A stretch of 64,000 bases of DNA from the NCBI GenBank assembly GCA_045576655.1, contig JAZNGW010000018.1:1-64000 (forward strand), in the 5' to 3' direction. Positions 44,857 through 54,205 of the stretch are shown in pieces (the first letter of the stretch is position 1; the number at the start of each line of letters is the position of its first letter). The notes beneath the pieces are model-generated. The model was not told the origin of the DNA. It searched no databases and worked only from the letters and a program-made list of their open reading frames with translations. Source of the stretch: RGIG8745 sp045576655. Its GTDB lineage: Bacteria > Bacteroidota > Bacteroidia > Bacteroidales > Bacteroidaceae. A program made the position numbers and the translations under genes.

Positions 44857-46232
44857 TGCTTTGTAATTCTCAGGTCGGACGGCTTGATTTTAATTCCCAC
44901 ATCGTCGTAGTCTTCCCACACGTCGTTGGTATTGACATAGAGTTTCTCTCCGTCTTTAGTTTTCAGAGTGATGTGGTAGTGATTTCCTTTGTAGAGAATG
45001 AAGTTGATCTGCGCTTCGGCAGTTCCGTCTTCAGGGTTGTCTGTGAGTTCCACCTTATCGAAGTCGAACTCGACGCACACCTTGTCGCCTTTTTCCAATG
45101 CGGAGTCTGTACACTCGAACTCACCCCCAAATATTGCCACGTGGTTGGAATCAATCATTTCGCCTTCCACGCTGTTGCATGTGCGCTCTTTCTTCATAAC
45201 ATGTATGTCTTCCGGCTTAACGAGCATGCCGACTTCTGTCCCTGCCTCGAAAGCGTTATAGTCGTGCACCTGCACTTCATAGCCGTTAGGAGTGTCAACA
45301 AACATTTCGTAATGTACGCCCTTGAAGATGCACGAGCTGACTTTGCCTCGCCACATTCCTGCTTCTGGTTTCTTCAGCATATACACGTCTTCCGGACGAA
45401 TGACTACGTCAACTGGTTCATCTGTATCAAAACCTTTGTCCACGCACTCGGCATTAACACCCATGACCTCCACTTCCATATCCTTGAGCATGCGTCCGTT
45501 GAGGATGTTGCTCTCGCCTATAAAGTTGGCAACGAACGAGTTGGCCGGTTCGTTGTATATGTCGGTAGGTGTGCCTATCTGCTGGATTACTCCGTCGTTC
45601 ATCACGATGATGGTGTCGGAGAGAGTGAGGGCTTCTTCCTGATCGTGCGTCACATAGATGAATGTGATACCGAGTTTCTTGTGCATCTGCTTGAGTTCAA
45701 GCTGCATGTCCTTGCGCATCTTGTGATCTAAAGCAGAAAGCGGTTCGTCGAGAAGCAGAACGTGAGGTTTGTTGACAATAGCCCTCGCTATTGCCACACG
45801 CTGCTGCTGACCGCCTGAAAGGCTGTTCACATCGCGCTCTTCATAGTCGGACATGCCCACCATCTTCAGTGCCTGGATGACACGGCGATCCATTTCCTTC
45901 TCCTTGACTCCCTGGAGTTTAAGACCGAAGGCAATATTTTCATAAACATTAAGGTGTGGGAAGAGTGCATAGCGTTGGAACACCGTATTCATCGGTCTGC
46001 GATAAGGGGGCATGGTCGTTATGTCATGTCCGTTCATCTTGATTTTTCCGCTCGTAGGAGTTTCAAAACCTGCCAAAATACGCAGCATGGTAGTCTTGCC
46101 GCAACCAGAAGACCCGAGAATCGTAACGAACTCTCCGCGCTTCACATTTAAACTCACGTCATTGAGCACAGTCTTATCGCCAAAACTCTTTGTGATGTGC
46201 TCTGCCTGGATGATGTAGTCCAGTTCTTTCAT
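44853..46232 (-). CDS. potA: Polyamine ABC transporter ATPase PotA
   Basis: This gene encodes 459 residues. Walker A GSSGCGKTT, signature LSGGQQQRVAIARAI, Walker B VLLLDEPLSALD, H-loop YVTHDQEEA. The C-terminal regulatory part (TOBE-like, VVIRPEDVYML and VKPEDIHVMKKE) is about 80 residues longer than in E. coli PotA (378), with two OB-like units. It energises PotB/PotC. First gene of the operon; a small hairpin (46273-46288) lies in its leader. Confidence 0.92.
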   Translation of the reverse strand: MKELDYIIQAEHITKSFGDKTVLNDVSLNVKRGEFVTILGSSGCGKTTMLRILAGFETPTSGKIKMNGHDITTMPPYRRPMNTVFQRYALFPHLNVYENIAFGLKLQGVKEKEMDRRVIQALKMVGMSDYEERDVNSLSGGQQQRVAIARAIVNKPHVLLLDEPLSALDHKMRKDMQLELKQMHKKLGITFIYVTHDQEEALTLSDTIIVMNDGVIQQIGTPTDIYNEPANSFVANFIGESNILNGRMLKDMEVEVMGVNAECVDKGFDTDEPVDVVIRPEDVYMLKKPEAGMWRGKVSSCIFKGVHYEMFVDTPNGYEVQVHDYNAFEAGTEVGMLVKPEDIHVMKKERTCNSVEGEMIDSNHVAIFGGEFECTDSALEKGDKVCVEFDFDKVELTDNPEDGTAEAQINFILYKGNHYHITLKTKDGEKLYVNTNDVWEDYDDVGIKIKPSDLRITKQ

Positions 46233-46272
46233 TTCCGTTTCTTAGTGTGTATTAAAGAAGTGAAAAACCAAA

Positions 46273-46288
46273 TCCTCACGCATGAGGA
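46273..46288 (-). promoter_or_regulatory. Leader hairpin upstream of potA
   Basis: TCCTCA-CGCA-TGAGGA is a 6-bp perfect stem 41 bases before the potA start, in a 279-base gap otherwise without clear features. It might be a protein or RNA control site; no known riboswitch was recognised. Confidence 0.35.
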
Positions 46289-46511
46289 CTAAAATGCAAA
46301 CGCCTGTGCATACTGTTGATTCTTAATGACTTGACGATGTCAAAAGCCGTCCGTTTCGCCGTTTTAGCACAAAAAGTATGCAATATTCGCTAAAAATGTT
46401 GATTTTTGCAAAGAAAAAGGAGAGTTTTTGCGCTTATAGCGGCCTGATTGCCATGAATATTCGGAGTGTACGGAGTATTACAAATGCTCAGACTGCCCTG
46501 GTTGTTCCAGC

Positions 46512-47831
46512 TCATTGTATTGTAGGGATGCTCTCGCCATTGATTTTGCGGTAGAGGTCGAGGGCAAATATGTCAGTCATGCCTGATATGAAGTCGAGCA
46601 CTGCCATGATGCGGGCGTAGACATCTGTAGCACGTACTTCGTACTGCGACGACACCCTGTTAAGAAGCAGCTTTGAATAGGCCTTATCAGGGTTCATGGC
46701 TGCTGTGGTAAAGAGATTGATGAGGGTGCTGATGATGCGATAGCCGGCAAGTTCGATGTCGACCACATCCTTGCTGTTGTAGATACGCTTCACGGAGACG
46801 GCTTCGCACTGGCGATAAGCGTCTCTGACCCGAGGACTGATATTCTTGATGAGAGTCCCTTCGAACGTGCCGTCAAGAATTTTCTCCTCATTGCAAACGA
46901 AGGTCTCTATACATTCGTCAATGAGGGCGCCTATCACACAGGAGCGGAGATAGACTATCTGTTCGTTGACGTCGTCGACTTCGTTGCAGATTTCGCCGAT
47001 ATGCTGCCGGCGCTCTTCGCCGAAAAATCCGAGAAGGAGCGACTTGGTCTCCTCCGTAGTGAGCAGGCGCAATTTGTGGGCATCCTCTATGTCCATGACC
47101 TCATAGCAAATGTCATCGGCTGCCTCAACGAGATAGACAAGCGGATGGCGCGCGAATTTGCCGTCACGTTCCTCTATGCCAAGTTCGGAGGCGATGGCTC
47201 GATAGGTCTGCTCGTCGTCCATAAAGAACCCGAACTTCTGTTTTTTGCCCGCCATAGAAGAGCGGTACGGATATTTCACAATAGACGCCAGGGTGGAATA
47301 AGTCATGACGAAACCTCCCTTCCTGCGCCCCACAAACTGGTGCGTAAGCAGACGGAAAGCGTTGGCATTTCCCTCATAGTGAATGAGATCGTTCCACTGT
47401 TCCTCAGTGAGCAGAGGTCTGTACTGCTGTCCGTCGCCCTCGGAAAAGAACGTAGCAATGGCTTTCTCGCCCGAATGACCGAAAGGCGGATTGCCCATGT
47501 CGTGGGCAAGGCAGGCAGCACTGACAATGTCGCCTATCTCATTGATGTGGGTAGAAGCAAGTTCGGGATGCCGCTCCAAAAGGCGGCGCGCCACACCGTC
47601 GCCAAGCGAACGGCCCACGCTTGCCACTTCCAAACTGTGTGTCAGACGGTTATGCACGAATATGCTCCCTGGCAGAGGAAACACCTGGGTTTTATTTTGC
47701 AGACGGCGGAAGGGCGCCGAAAATATCAGCCGGTCATAATCGCGCTTGAACTCAGTGCGGTCGTCCTTACGCTTGTAGTGCAACTCTTCCTGTCCGAGCC
47801 GCTTGTTGGATATAAGTTTTTCCCACTTCAT
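46512..47831 (-). CDS. dgt: dGTP triphosphohydrolase (dGTPase)
   Basis: This gene encodes 439 residues from the ATG at 47831 (MKWEKLISNKRLG). A longer reading to 47894 is rejected because it would run through the promoter. HD-domain residues are visible: HNRLTHSLEVASVG, then CLAHDMGNPPFGHSGE, and a later Asp in LVEAADDICYEVMD. The Dgt family hydrolyses dGTP to deoxyguanosine and triphosphate, controlling dNTP pools. It is transcribed divergently from dut, 147 bp away, which cleans dUTP. Confidence 0.9.
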   Translation of the reverse strand: MKWEKLISNKRLGQEELHYKRKDDRTEFKRDYDRLIFSAPFRRLQNKTQVFPLPGSIFVHNRLTHSLEVASVGRSLGDGVARRLLERHPELASTHINEIGDIVSAACLAHDMGNPPFGHSGEKAIATFFSEGDGQQYRPLLTEEQWNDLIHYEGNANAFRLLTHQFVGRRKGGFVMTYSTLASIVKYPYRSSMAGKKQKFGFFMDDEQTYRAIASELGIEERDGKFARHPLVYLVEAADDICYEVMDIEDAHKLRLLTTEETKSLLLGFFGEERRQHIGEICNEVDDVNEQIVYLRSCVIGALIDECIETFVCNEEKILDGTFEGTLIKNISPRVRDAYRQCEAVSVKRIYNSKDVVDIELAGYRIISTLINLFTTAAMNPDKAYSKLLLNRVSSQYEVRATDVYARIMAVLDFISGMTDIFALDLYRKINGESIPTIQ

Positions 47832-47860
47832 ACAAATCTTTGCTATCGAACTTTCAAATA

Positions 47861-47868
47861 CAAAAATA
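47861..47868 (-). promoter_or_regulatory. -7 box (TATTTTTG) of dgt
   Basis: On the minus strand TATTTTTG matches TAnnTTTG, 29 bases before the chosen dgt start, and supports that start over the longer reading. Confidence 0.62.
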
Positions 47869-47932
47869 CTTAAAAAGCGGAATATACACTCCACAAACGC
47901 ACAAAAGTGTTCGTTTTGTTATGATTAATTGC

Positions 47933-47940
47933 TAAATTTG
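47933..47940 (+). promoter_or_regulatory. -7 box (TAAATTTG) of dut
   Basis: TAAATTTG matches TAnnTTTG and lies 38 bases before the dut start. It is back-to-back with the dgt promoter, so one factor could affect both. Confidence 0.62.
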
Positions 47941-47978
47941 CCTTTGTTTTCAACGACCAACTCAAAAAGACTAAAATT

Positions 47979-48410
47979 ATGAAAGTGCAAATAATAAACA
48001 AGTCGCACCACAAACTTCCTGCCTACGAAACTATCCAGTCGGCAGGGATGGATCTGCGCGCCAATCTCGAAGCACCTATCACCCTTGCACCTATGCAACG
48101 TTGCATAGTGCCAACAGGATTATTCATGGCTCTACCTGCAGGGTATGAGGCACAAGTACGCCCTCGCAGCGGACTGGCTATAAAGAAAGGCATCACTGTG
48201 CTTAACTCGCCAGGAACCATCGACGCCGACTATCGAGGCGAAGTGGGAGTAATACTCATCAACCTTTCTGCTAAAAACTTCATCATCAACGACGGCGAAC
48301 GCATTGCGCAGATGGTCATCGCACGCCATGAACAAGTGGAATGGCAACCAGTGGAAGTGCTCGACGAGACAGAACGCGGAGCGGGCGGATTCGGACACTC
48401 AGGCTTGTAA
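47979..48410 (+). CDS. dut: dUTP diphosphatase
   Basis: This gene encodes 143 residues, the usual length for trimeric dUTPase. The five motifs are present: AGMDLRAN, RPRSGLAIKKGI, NSPGTIDADYRGEV, INDGERIAQMVI and RGAGGFGHSG. It converts dUTP to dUMP, preventing uracil incorporation and supplying thymidylate synthesis. The following TPR gene begins 4 bp downstream, so it heads a likely operon 47979-52654. Confidence 0.95.
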   Translation: MKVQIINKSHHKLPAYETIQSAGMDLRANLEAPITLAPMQRCIVPTGLFMALPAGYEAQVRPRSGLAIKKGITVLNSPGTIDADYRGEVGVILINLSAKNFIINDGERIAQMVIARHEQVEWQPVEVLDETERGAGGFGHSGL

Positions 48411-48414
48411 GCAA

Positions 48415-50181
48415 ATGAGAAGCATCACATCACTCCTTCGCAAGACTTTACTGCTAACGGCATTGCTTTTAATCGCAATGCCTTTTGCCATTTATGCACA
48501 GCAGAGCGAAAACGACACTACCTGCGTACAGGACGACCTCATGCGCCGCTACGAATACTTCCTTCTCGAAGCCGTGCGACAAAGACAACTCGGCAATCAT
48601 GACGCTGCTGTCGAGCTACTCAGCCACTGCCTGTACCTCAACCCCAACTCGGACGTGGCACTCTACGAAATGGCAAAATACAAGAGCTACCTGCAAGAAG
48701 ACTCCATTGCCGAAGAATATCTGGAGCGCGCCGTTAAGCTCGCCCCCGACAACTATTGGTACAGCACGGCGCTTGTCAACACCTACTACAAGGAAGGACG
48801 TATAAACGAGGCTATCAATGTAGTGGAAGACCTCAGCAAAAAATATCCAGGCAAAAGCGATCTTCTGCTGATGCTGATGGACCTCTACACCCGCACTGAA
48901 GACTATCCCAAAGTGATCAAGACCCTCGACCGCCTCGAAGTAAAGGAAGGGAAGTCGGAACAAATCAGCACAGAGAAATTCCGCATCTACGTGCAGATGA
49001 AAGACGAGAAGCGCGCCTATGAAGAAATCATGAATCTGGCGAAAGAATATCCTAACGACCTGCGCTACAAAGTGTTGCTCGGCGATATGTACGTACAACA
49101 CGGCCACATGGACAAAGCCCACGAAGTGTACAAGGCAGTCGAGCAGGAAGACTCCACAAACATCAACGTCATGTTGTCGCTCGCTGACTTCTACAACAAG
49201 CAAGGACAAGATTCGCTCTATCAGAAGCAGATAGAAAAACTTGTGCTGAACAACCGCTTGAGCAACGACATGAGAGTACAGATAATGACAAACGTCGTCT
49301 ACGAAAACCTCGCCAACAAGAGCGACTCAACCGAAGTGCTCAACAAATTTCGCAAGATTCTCTCCTACCCTCAGGAAAACTCCAGCATGACGGAACTCTG
49401 CGTGCGCTACATGGTGTCAATCCAAATGCCACCCGACAGCATAAAACCTGTACTGAAAAACCTGCTCAACATCGACCCTGAGAACGAAGACGCACGAAAC
49501 CAGCTACTCTCTTACGCCATGCAGGAAAACGACACCGCCGAAATTTACCGCATCTGCAAACCCGCAGTTGACATAGCAACAAACAATCCGAAATACTACT
49601 ACTTCCTCGGCATAATCTACTACCAAAGAGAAGAACCGCAAATGGCAATCCAGACCCTGCGCAAAGGGCTCAACACCGTAAGGGAGGACACGCAAATCGA
49701 CATCATATCAAACTCGTACACCCTGCTCGGCGACCTCTACCACGACCTCGGCGACGACGAGAAAGCGTTCGAAGCATACGACTCCTGCCTCATCTACACC
49801 CCCAACGACGTGGGAGCGCTCAACAACTACGCTTACTACCTGTCGCTGAAGAAGCAAGACCTGGAACGCGCCGAACAGATGAGCGCCAAGACTCTCGTGC
49901 AAGAACCAGACAACTACACCTACATCGACACCTACGCATGGATACTCTTCATGCTCGAACGATACGACGAAGCGAAAAACCAAATCGACAAAGCCCTTGA
50001 AATCATCGGCGAAGACATCAGTCCAGACGACAGCAACATTATAGAGCACGCAGGCGACATCTACTACAAGACAGGCGACAAGGAAGGCGCTCTGCAACTA
50101 TGGCAAAAGGCCAAAGACCTCGGAGGCGACTCCCCAATACTGGAAAAGAAACTAAAGAAAAAGAAATACATAGCGGAATGA
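48415..50181 (+). CDS. Periplasmic TPR-repeat protein
   Basis: This gene encodes 588 residues from the ATG at 48415, which directly precedes the signal peptide (LLRKTLLLTALLLIAMPFAIYAQ). At least eight TPR units fill the protein (RQRQLGNHDAAVELLSHCLY, DSIAEEYLERAVKLAPDN, KEGRINEAINVVEDLSKKYP, RYDEAKNQIDKALEII). It is probably a periplasmic or outer-membrane scaffold; partners unknown. It overlaps the DUF4292 lipoprotein gene (ATGA at 50178), and in Bacteroidota this dut-TPR-DUF4292-EnvC order suggests an envelope role, by inference. Confidence 0.8.
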   Translation: MRSITSLLRKTLLLTALLLIAMPFAIYAQQSENDTTCVQDDLMRRYEYFLLEAVRQRQLGNHDAAVELLSHCLYLNPNSDVALYEMAKYKSYLQEDSIAEEYLERAVKLAPDNYWYSTALVNTYYKEGRINEAINVVEDLSKKYPGKSDLLLMLMDLYTRTEDYPKVIKTLDRLEVKEGKSEQISTEKFRIYVQMKDEKRAYEEIMNLAKEYPNDLRYKVLLGDMYVQHGHMDKAHEVYKAVEQEDSTNINVMLSLADFYNKQGQDSLYQKQIEKLVLNNRLSNDMRVQIMTNVVYENLANKSDSTEVLNKFRKILSYPQENSSMTELCVRYMVSIQMPPDSIKPVLKNLLNIDPENEDARNQLLSYAMQENDTAEIYRICKPAVDIATNNPKYYYFLGIIYYQREEPQMAIQTLRKGLNTVREDTQIDIISNSYTLLGDLYHDLGDDEKAFEAYDSCLIYTPNDVGALNNYAYYLSLKKQDLERAEQMSAKTLVQEPDNYTYIDTYAWILFMLERYDEAKNQIDKALEIIGEDISPDDSNIIEHAGDIYYKTGDKEGALQLWQKAKDLGGDSPILEKKLKKKKYIAE

Positions 50182-51050
50182 ACTGCATAAAGCAAAGAAC
50201 TATAAGACAGAAACTATCCCATATAGTAGGATTACTAACCATAACGCTCCTAATGGCATCATGCGGACCATCAAAAGATACCAGCAAAGGCAGCGGCACT
50301 GCCGACGTCACAATGCCATTCTCAACGGCAGCACACGTCAGCACTGTAATCGGCAACAACACCACAGCCACCGCCATTACAGCAAAGATTAAAGCCAAGC
50401 TAAGCTTGCCATCCGACAACATAAGCACGTCCGGCACACTGCGCATGAAGCGAGGCGAAGTCATCCAAGTGTCCCTCGTCGACCCCATATTAGGAATAAC
50501 CGAAGTGGTAAGAATCGAATTCACAAAGGACAAGGTGCAAATAATCGACCGTCTGGGACGCCGCTACCTCGAAGAACCCTACTCGAAAGTTGCCTTCTTA
50601 CAAAAGGCAGGCATCAGTTTCAGCACACTGGAATCCCTCTTCTGGAACGAATTGTTCCAACCTGGCAAAAAAAGCATCAACGCAAAGGACTTCACACTCA
50701 AGACAGAAGAATCCGAACTGCTGACAATAGGGTTTGAAGACAAATATCTCGACTACAGTTTTGCCACAGAAAGAAGTTCAGGCAAACTCCGGCACACCTC
50801 AATAAGCACAACTAATAGCACCCGCTATCGCCTCGACTTCGCCTACGACGACTTCAAGGACTTCAACGGACAACCGTTTCCACATAGCGAAACACTCCTG
50901 TTCACCAGCGCCGACGGCAAAACCCTGGAACTGACCTTACGAATGAGCGGCATGAAAAACCACTCAGACTGGACCACAGCCACAAAGGTATCGAGCAAAT
51001 ACCAGAAACTGGATGCCGAAACAATATTTAATGAGTTTTTGAGTTTTTAA
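50178..51050 (+). CDS. DUF4292 family lipoprotein
   Basis: This gene encodes 290 residues from the ATG at 50178 overlapping the upstream stop. Lipobox LLMASC lies at about 29. The mature part has beta-rich repeats (TSGTLRMKRGEVIQVSLVD, VVRIEFTKDKVQIIDRLGR, ELLTIGFEDKYLDYSF) reminiscent of the LolA/LolB half-barrel, though I would not assert that function. DUF4292 proteins are widespread Bacteroidota outer-membrane lipoproteins. It is translationally coupled to the TPR gene. Confidence 0.8.
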   Translation: MNCIKQRTIRQKLSHIVGLLTITLLMASCGPSKDTSKGSGTADVTMPFSTAAHVSTVIGNNTTATAITAKIKAKLSLPSDNISTSGTLRMKRGEVIQVSLVDPILGITEVVRIEFTKDKVQIIDRLGRRYLEEPYSKVAFLQKAGISFSTLESLFWNELFQPGKKSINAKDFTLKTEESELLTIGFEDKYLDYSFATERSSGKLRHTSISTTNSTRYRLDFAYDDFKDFNGQPFPHSETLLFTSADGKTLELTLRMSGMKNHSDWTTATKVSSKYQKLDAETIFNEFLSF

Positions 51051-51079
51051 GTTCTTAAGTTCGTGAATTTTTGAGTTCC
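51032..51079. repeat. 9-bp word array (GAGTTTTTA type)
   Basis: Words are GAGTTTTTG, AGTTTTTAA, GTTCTTAAG, TTCGTGAAT, TTTTGAGTT in loose 9-bp phase. It starts inside the end of the DUF4292 frame. Similar words occur at 18620-18667. Confidence 0.65.
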
Positions 51080-51142
51080 TCAACCATCACCATAAACGAT
51101 AAACCATATCCCCTCACCCCCCTAACGCCCACAGATTCCACA

Positions 51143-52654
51143 ATGAAGCGAATAGTCTTACTTCTCATCTGCCTTCTGTCGTTTTCTGCCGTCATGCCGC
51201 AGAAAACCACCCGCTCACGCACTAAGCAGACCCAAACAACCGCGAGCAAGAAGACCGCAACAACAAAGAAGAAGACAACCGCCACAAAGTCAAAGCCCGC
51301 CACAAAGCAGCAACTCCAGAACAAGAAGACACAAACACGCAAGAAAATAGCCCAGTCAAAGAAAGAGTCGGCAAAACTCGCAAAAGACATCAAGCAGACA
51401 CTCGACAGCGTAGTCATCATCGACGGCCACATGAAAGACCTGAAGCACGACATCGACAGCCTCCAAAGCGACATCGACTCCATCAACCGCCGCATCAGAG
51501 TGCTCGACAAAGAGTACAAGAAACTGCAAGCCGAACTTCAAGACAAAAAAGACAAGTACGCCAAGTCACTCATATACCTCCGCCGGCAGAAATCCACACA
51601 GCAGAAGCTCATGTTCATCTTCTCAGCCGAAAACTTCTCGCAGATGCTACGCCGAATGCGCTACCTCCGCGAATACTCCGCATTCCAAAAAGCACAAGGC
51701 GAACAAATCAAAGCTAAACAAGCCGAAGTGCAAGCAAAGCAAGCCGAACTCAGCGCCGCTAAAGCAAAACTGCAGAAAGCGCTCAACGCCCTTGAAAGCA
51801 AGAAAGAGCAACTCGAAAAGATGAAAGGCAACTGCGAAAAGAAAGTCAAGTTCCTCAACACCAACCTCCAAACCCTGCAGAAGCAACTGAAGCAGTACGA
51901 AAAAGAAGAAGCCGAACTCGACAAGCAAATCGAAAAGATAATCCAGCAAGAGATAGCCGAAGCACGCCGCAAAGCCGAAGAAGCACGCAAAAAGCGCGAA
52001 GCCGAAGCGAAGCGCAAGACGGAAGAACTGCAGAAAGAGCAGAACCTCAAACTCGCCGATGCCCTCGAAGCCCTCCGCAAAGCCGAAGAAGCCAGCAAAC
52101 GTGCAAAGACCCCAGCCGAGAAGAAACAAGCCAAAGACGCCCTCGACAAAGCCAACAAAGCCGTAGACCAAGCAAAGAAAGAAGAAAAAGAGCAGAAAGC
52201 GCAAATCCAGAAGTGGATAGCCGAAGGCGATGAAGACGTGAAACTCTCAAAAGACTTCACCGCCAACAAAGGCCGCCTCCCCATCCCAATAACAGGAGCA
52301 TACAACATCGTAGGCCACTTCGGCCGATACACCGTGCCAGGCCTGAAGCGAGTCGTCCTCGACAACAAAGGCATAGACATCCGCGGACGCGAAGGAGCAT
52401 CCGCACGCGCCGTGTTCGACGGCGAAGTCTCGTCAATATTCAAGTACGGCAAGACCTACATCGTCATGCTCCGCCACGGCAGCTACATATCAGTCTACTC
52501 AGGACTCACCAAAGTAAGCGTGAAGAAAGGCCAGAAACTCAAGACCCGCGACACCATAGGCGCCATAGGTAAAGACAAGAACGGCGACACCGTGCTTCAC
52601 TTCCAGCTACGCAAGGAGAGCACAAAACTCAATCCCGAGCTGTGGGTAAAATAA
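51143..52654 (+). CDS. EnvC-like murein hydrolase activator (degenerate LytM/M23)
   Basis: This gene encodes 503 residues from the ATG at 51143 (MKRIVLLLICLLSFSAVM signal). A Lys/Thr-rich stretch is followed by two long coiled coils at about 80-200 and 215-380 (Gln/Lys/Glu-rich). The C-terminal LytM domain (KGIDIRGREGASARAVFDG, VLHFQLRKES, NPELWVK) lacks the expected zinc ligands: HxxxD reads NKGID, HxH reads HFQ. As with E. coli EnvC, it probably activates amidases at division rather than cutting itself. Last gene of the dut operon; PBP4 faces it. Confidence 0.86.
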   Translation: MKRIVLLLICLLSFSAVMPQKTTRSRTKQTQTTASKKTATTKKKTTATKSKPATKQQLQNKKTQTRKKIAQSKKESAKLAKDIKQTLDSVVIIDGHMKDLKHDIDSLQSDIDSINRRIRVLDKEYKKLQAELQDKKDKYAKSLIYLRRQKSTQQKLMFIFSAENFSQMLRRMRYLREYSAFQKAQGEQIKAKQAEVQAKQAELSAAKAKLQKALNALESKKEQLEKMKGNCEKKVKFLNTNLQTLQKQLKQYEKEEAELDKQIEKIIQQEIAEARRKAEEARKKREAEAKRKTEELQKEQNLKLADALEALRKAEEASKRAKTPAEKKQAKDALDKANKAVDQAKKEEKEQKAQIQKWIAEGDEDVKLSKDFTANKGRLPIPITGAYNIVGHFGRYTVPGLKRVVLDNKGIDIRGREGASARAVFDGEVSSIFKYGKTYIVMLRHGSYISVYSGLTKVSVKKGQKLKTRDTIGAIGKDKNGDTVLHFQLRKESTKLNPELWVK

Positions 52655-52670
52655 AGGTTAGGTTTATGGT

Positions 52671-52720
52671 CTATTAGCCCAATAGGACTAATTAGGCCAA
52701 TTAGACCAATTAGGCCAATA
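52671..52720. repeat. 9-bp word array (AATTAGGCC type)
   Basis: Words are TATTAGCCC, AATAGGACT, AATTAGGCC, AATTAGACC, AATTAGGCC. It fills the gap between convergent envC-like and dacB genes. Same family as 37225-37263. Confidence 0.8.
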
Positions 52721-52723
52721 GAT

Positions 52724-54172
52724 TCACCTCACCATCTCCACGCAGAGTGCATCCTGGAAGTCTCTGCCGAGCGACGCCCTGTAGAGTCCGTTGCTCATGA
52801 TGGAGAATGCCAGCAGATTGCCATTGGAGGCGCGACAGTAGCCCGCCAGGCACGACACGCCAGTCACAGTGCCGGTCTTTGCCCGTACGTTCATCTCGGC
52901 TGGCGTCTTCCGCATGCGACGCTCCAGAGTGCCGTCCCTCCCAGCGATGGGAAGCGAGGGATAAAGATGGCGGTAAATGCGGGAGCCCTTGCCGTAAGCA
53001 TAGCGCAGCGCGGCGACAAGGGCGGAGGGGGACGCATAGTTGTAGAGCGACACTCCGCTGCCGTCGGCCACCTTATAGCTGCGTTCGGAGATTCCGATCT
53101 TCCTCATCACGGAGTCGACCACCGCGGCGCCGTCCTTCCAAGAAGCCCATCGGCCAGCCCTCATGTTCGCCAGTTGGTAGAGCATCGACTCGGCATAGAG
53201 ATTGTCGCTATCCTTCATCATTTGCTGAAGAATCTGCTCGACCGTGCGCGCACAGGTGTAGAAAGGGGTGAGCGACGAGGAGGCGAGCGTGTCTATGGCG
53301 TAAGACTCCCTATCGGGCCTGTCGAAAACGACGCCTTCGGTACGGAGCATGTCGGCAAGCGTGCAGACGAAGTAGCGTTCGGGACGATACACGCTGATGG
53401 GGTTGCTCTTTGCGGTGCGCGCGGGAGTTCCTGTCACGATGAAGTCATTGCCATTGTCCACCCAGTTACGCACAGCCTTGAGACGTCCGCTTTTAGGGCG
53501 GGTGCTGTCGGTCAGAGTCATGTATGTGGTCGGCACGGAGAAGACGGCTTTTCCGCCGCCGTCAATCTCCACAGAAGCGCACCCTCGGTTGAACGTCAAA
53601 GGCGAGAGATAGGCCTCAACAGGCGAGGGCACATCGTCCCAGCACCATCCGTTGCCCATGTGGAGCGTGTCCTTCATGCTTACGTCGCCAATGATGCGGC
53701 CTGTGATGCGGTTGATGCCCAGCGCCTTGATGTGGGCGGCAAGCAATCGGAGGTCGGCCGAGGTGTAGGCAGGGTCAAAATCGCCCACGACGTAAATGTT
53801 GCCGTGCAGAGTGCTGTCGTCCGCCGAAATCTGCCCCGTATAGAATGCTTTAGTCTCGTACTTATGGTCAGCCCCGAGTACGTCAAGCGCCGTCACGGCT
53901 GTCAGCACCTTCTGTGTCGATGCCGGACGCAGAAGTTTGTCGGCGTTGTGCGAATAGAGCACAGAATCGGCCGTAAGGTCGTAGATGCTCACTCCAGTGA
54001 AATAATGTTCCGCCTCGGCCCTCTGCACTACCGAGTCGACACGTAGGCGAAACTTGTCGCCCCAACTGAGCGCGGCTGTATCCGCCACCAGCGTGTCCGT
54101 CTGCGCAAGAAGCATCATCGGCATGGCCAACAATGCGAGCGCCAATGCTTGTATCTTTCTATCCATTGTCAT
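52724..54172 (-). CDS. dacB: D-alanyl-D-alanine carboxypeptidase/endopeptidase (PBP4)
   Basis: This gene encodes 482 residues (ATG 54172 or 54166). A signal peptide (ALALALLAMPMMLLAQ) precedes the class C PBP core. The SxxK motif is STQK (Ser85-Lys88), the SxN motif is SDN (KDSDNLYAES), and the KTG motif is RAKTGTVTG. The insert between SxxK and SxN is the long one typical of PBP4. It trims pentapeptides and crosslinks in peptidoglycan. It faces the EnvC-like gene, also a wall-remodelling factor. Confidence 0.92.
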   Translation of the reverse strand: MTMDRKIQALALALLAMPMMLLAQTDTLVADTAALSWGDKFRLRVDSVVQRAEAEHYFTGVSIYDLTADSVLYSHNADKLLRPASTQKVLTAVTALDVLGADHKYETKAFYTGQISADDSTLHGNIYVVGDFDPAYTSADLRLLAAHIKALGINRITGRIIGDVSMKDTLHMGNGWCWDDVPSPVEAYLSPLTFNRGCASVEIDGGGKAVFSVPTTYMTLTDSTRPKSGRLKAVRNWVDNGNDFIVTGTPARTAKSNPISVYRPERYFVCTLADMLRTEGVVFDRPDRESYAIDTLASSSLTPFYTCARTVEQILQQMMKDSDNLYAESMLYQLANMRAGRWASWKDGAAVVDSVMRKIGISERSYKVADGSGVSLYNYASPSALVAALRYAYGKGSRIYRHLYPSLPIAGRDGTLERRMRKTPAEMNVRAKTGTVTGVSCLAGYCRASNGNLLAFSIMSNGLYRASLGRDFQDALCVEMVR

Positions 54173-54205
54173 AATTCAGTTTATAAGAACCTCCATTTAT
54201 GCGCA

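Noticed and set aside
47831..47894. Longer dgt start at 47894 giving 21 extra residues
   Set aside because: The added residues (MECIFRFLSIFVFESSIAKIC) are unlike Dgt and would overlap the TATTTTTG promoter box at 47861-47868.
51661..52452. Minus-strand ORF of 263 codons rich in Ser/Ala/Phe opposite the EnvC-like gene
   Set aside because: It is the shadow of the coiled-coil codons (GAA, AAG, GCC) of the plus-strand gene.
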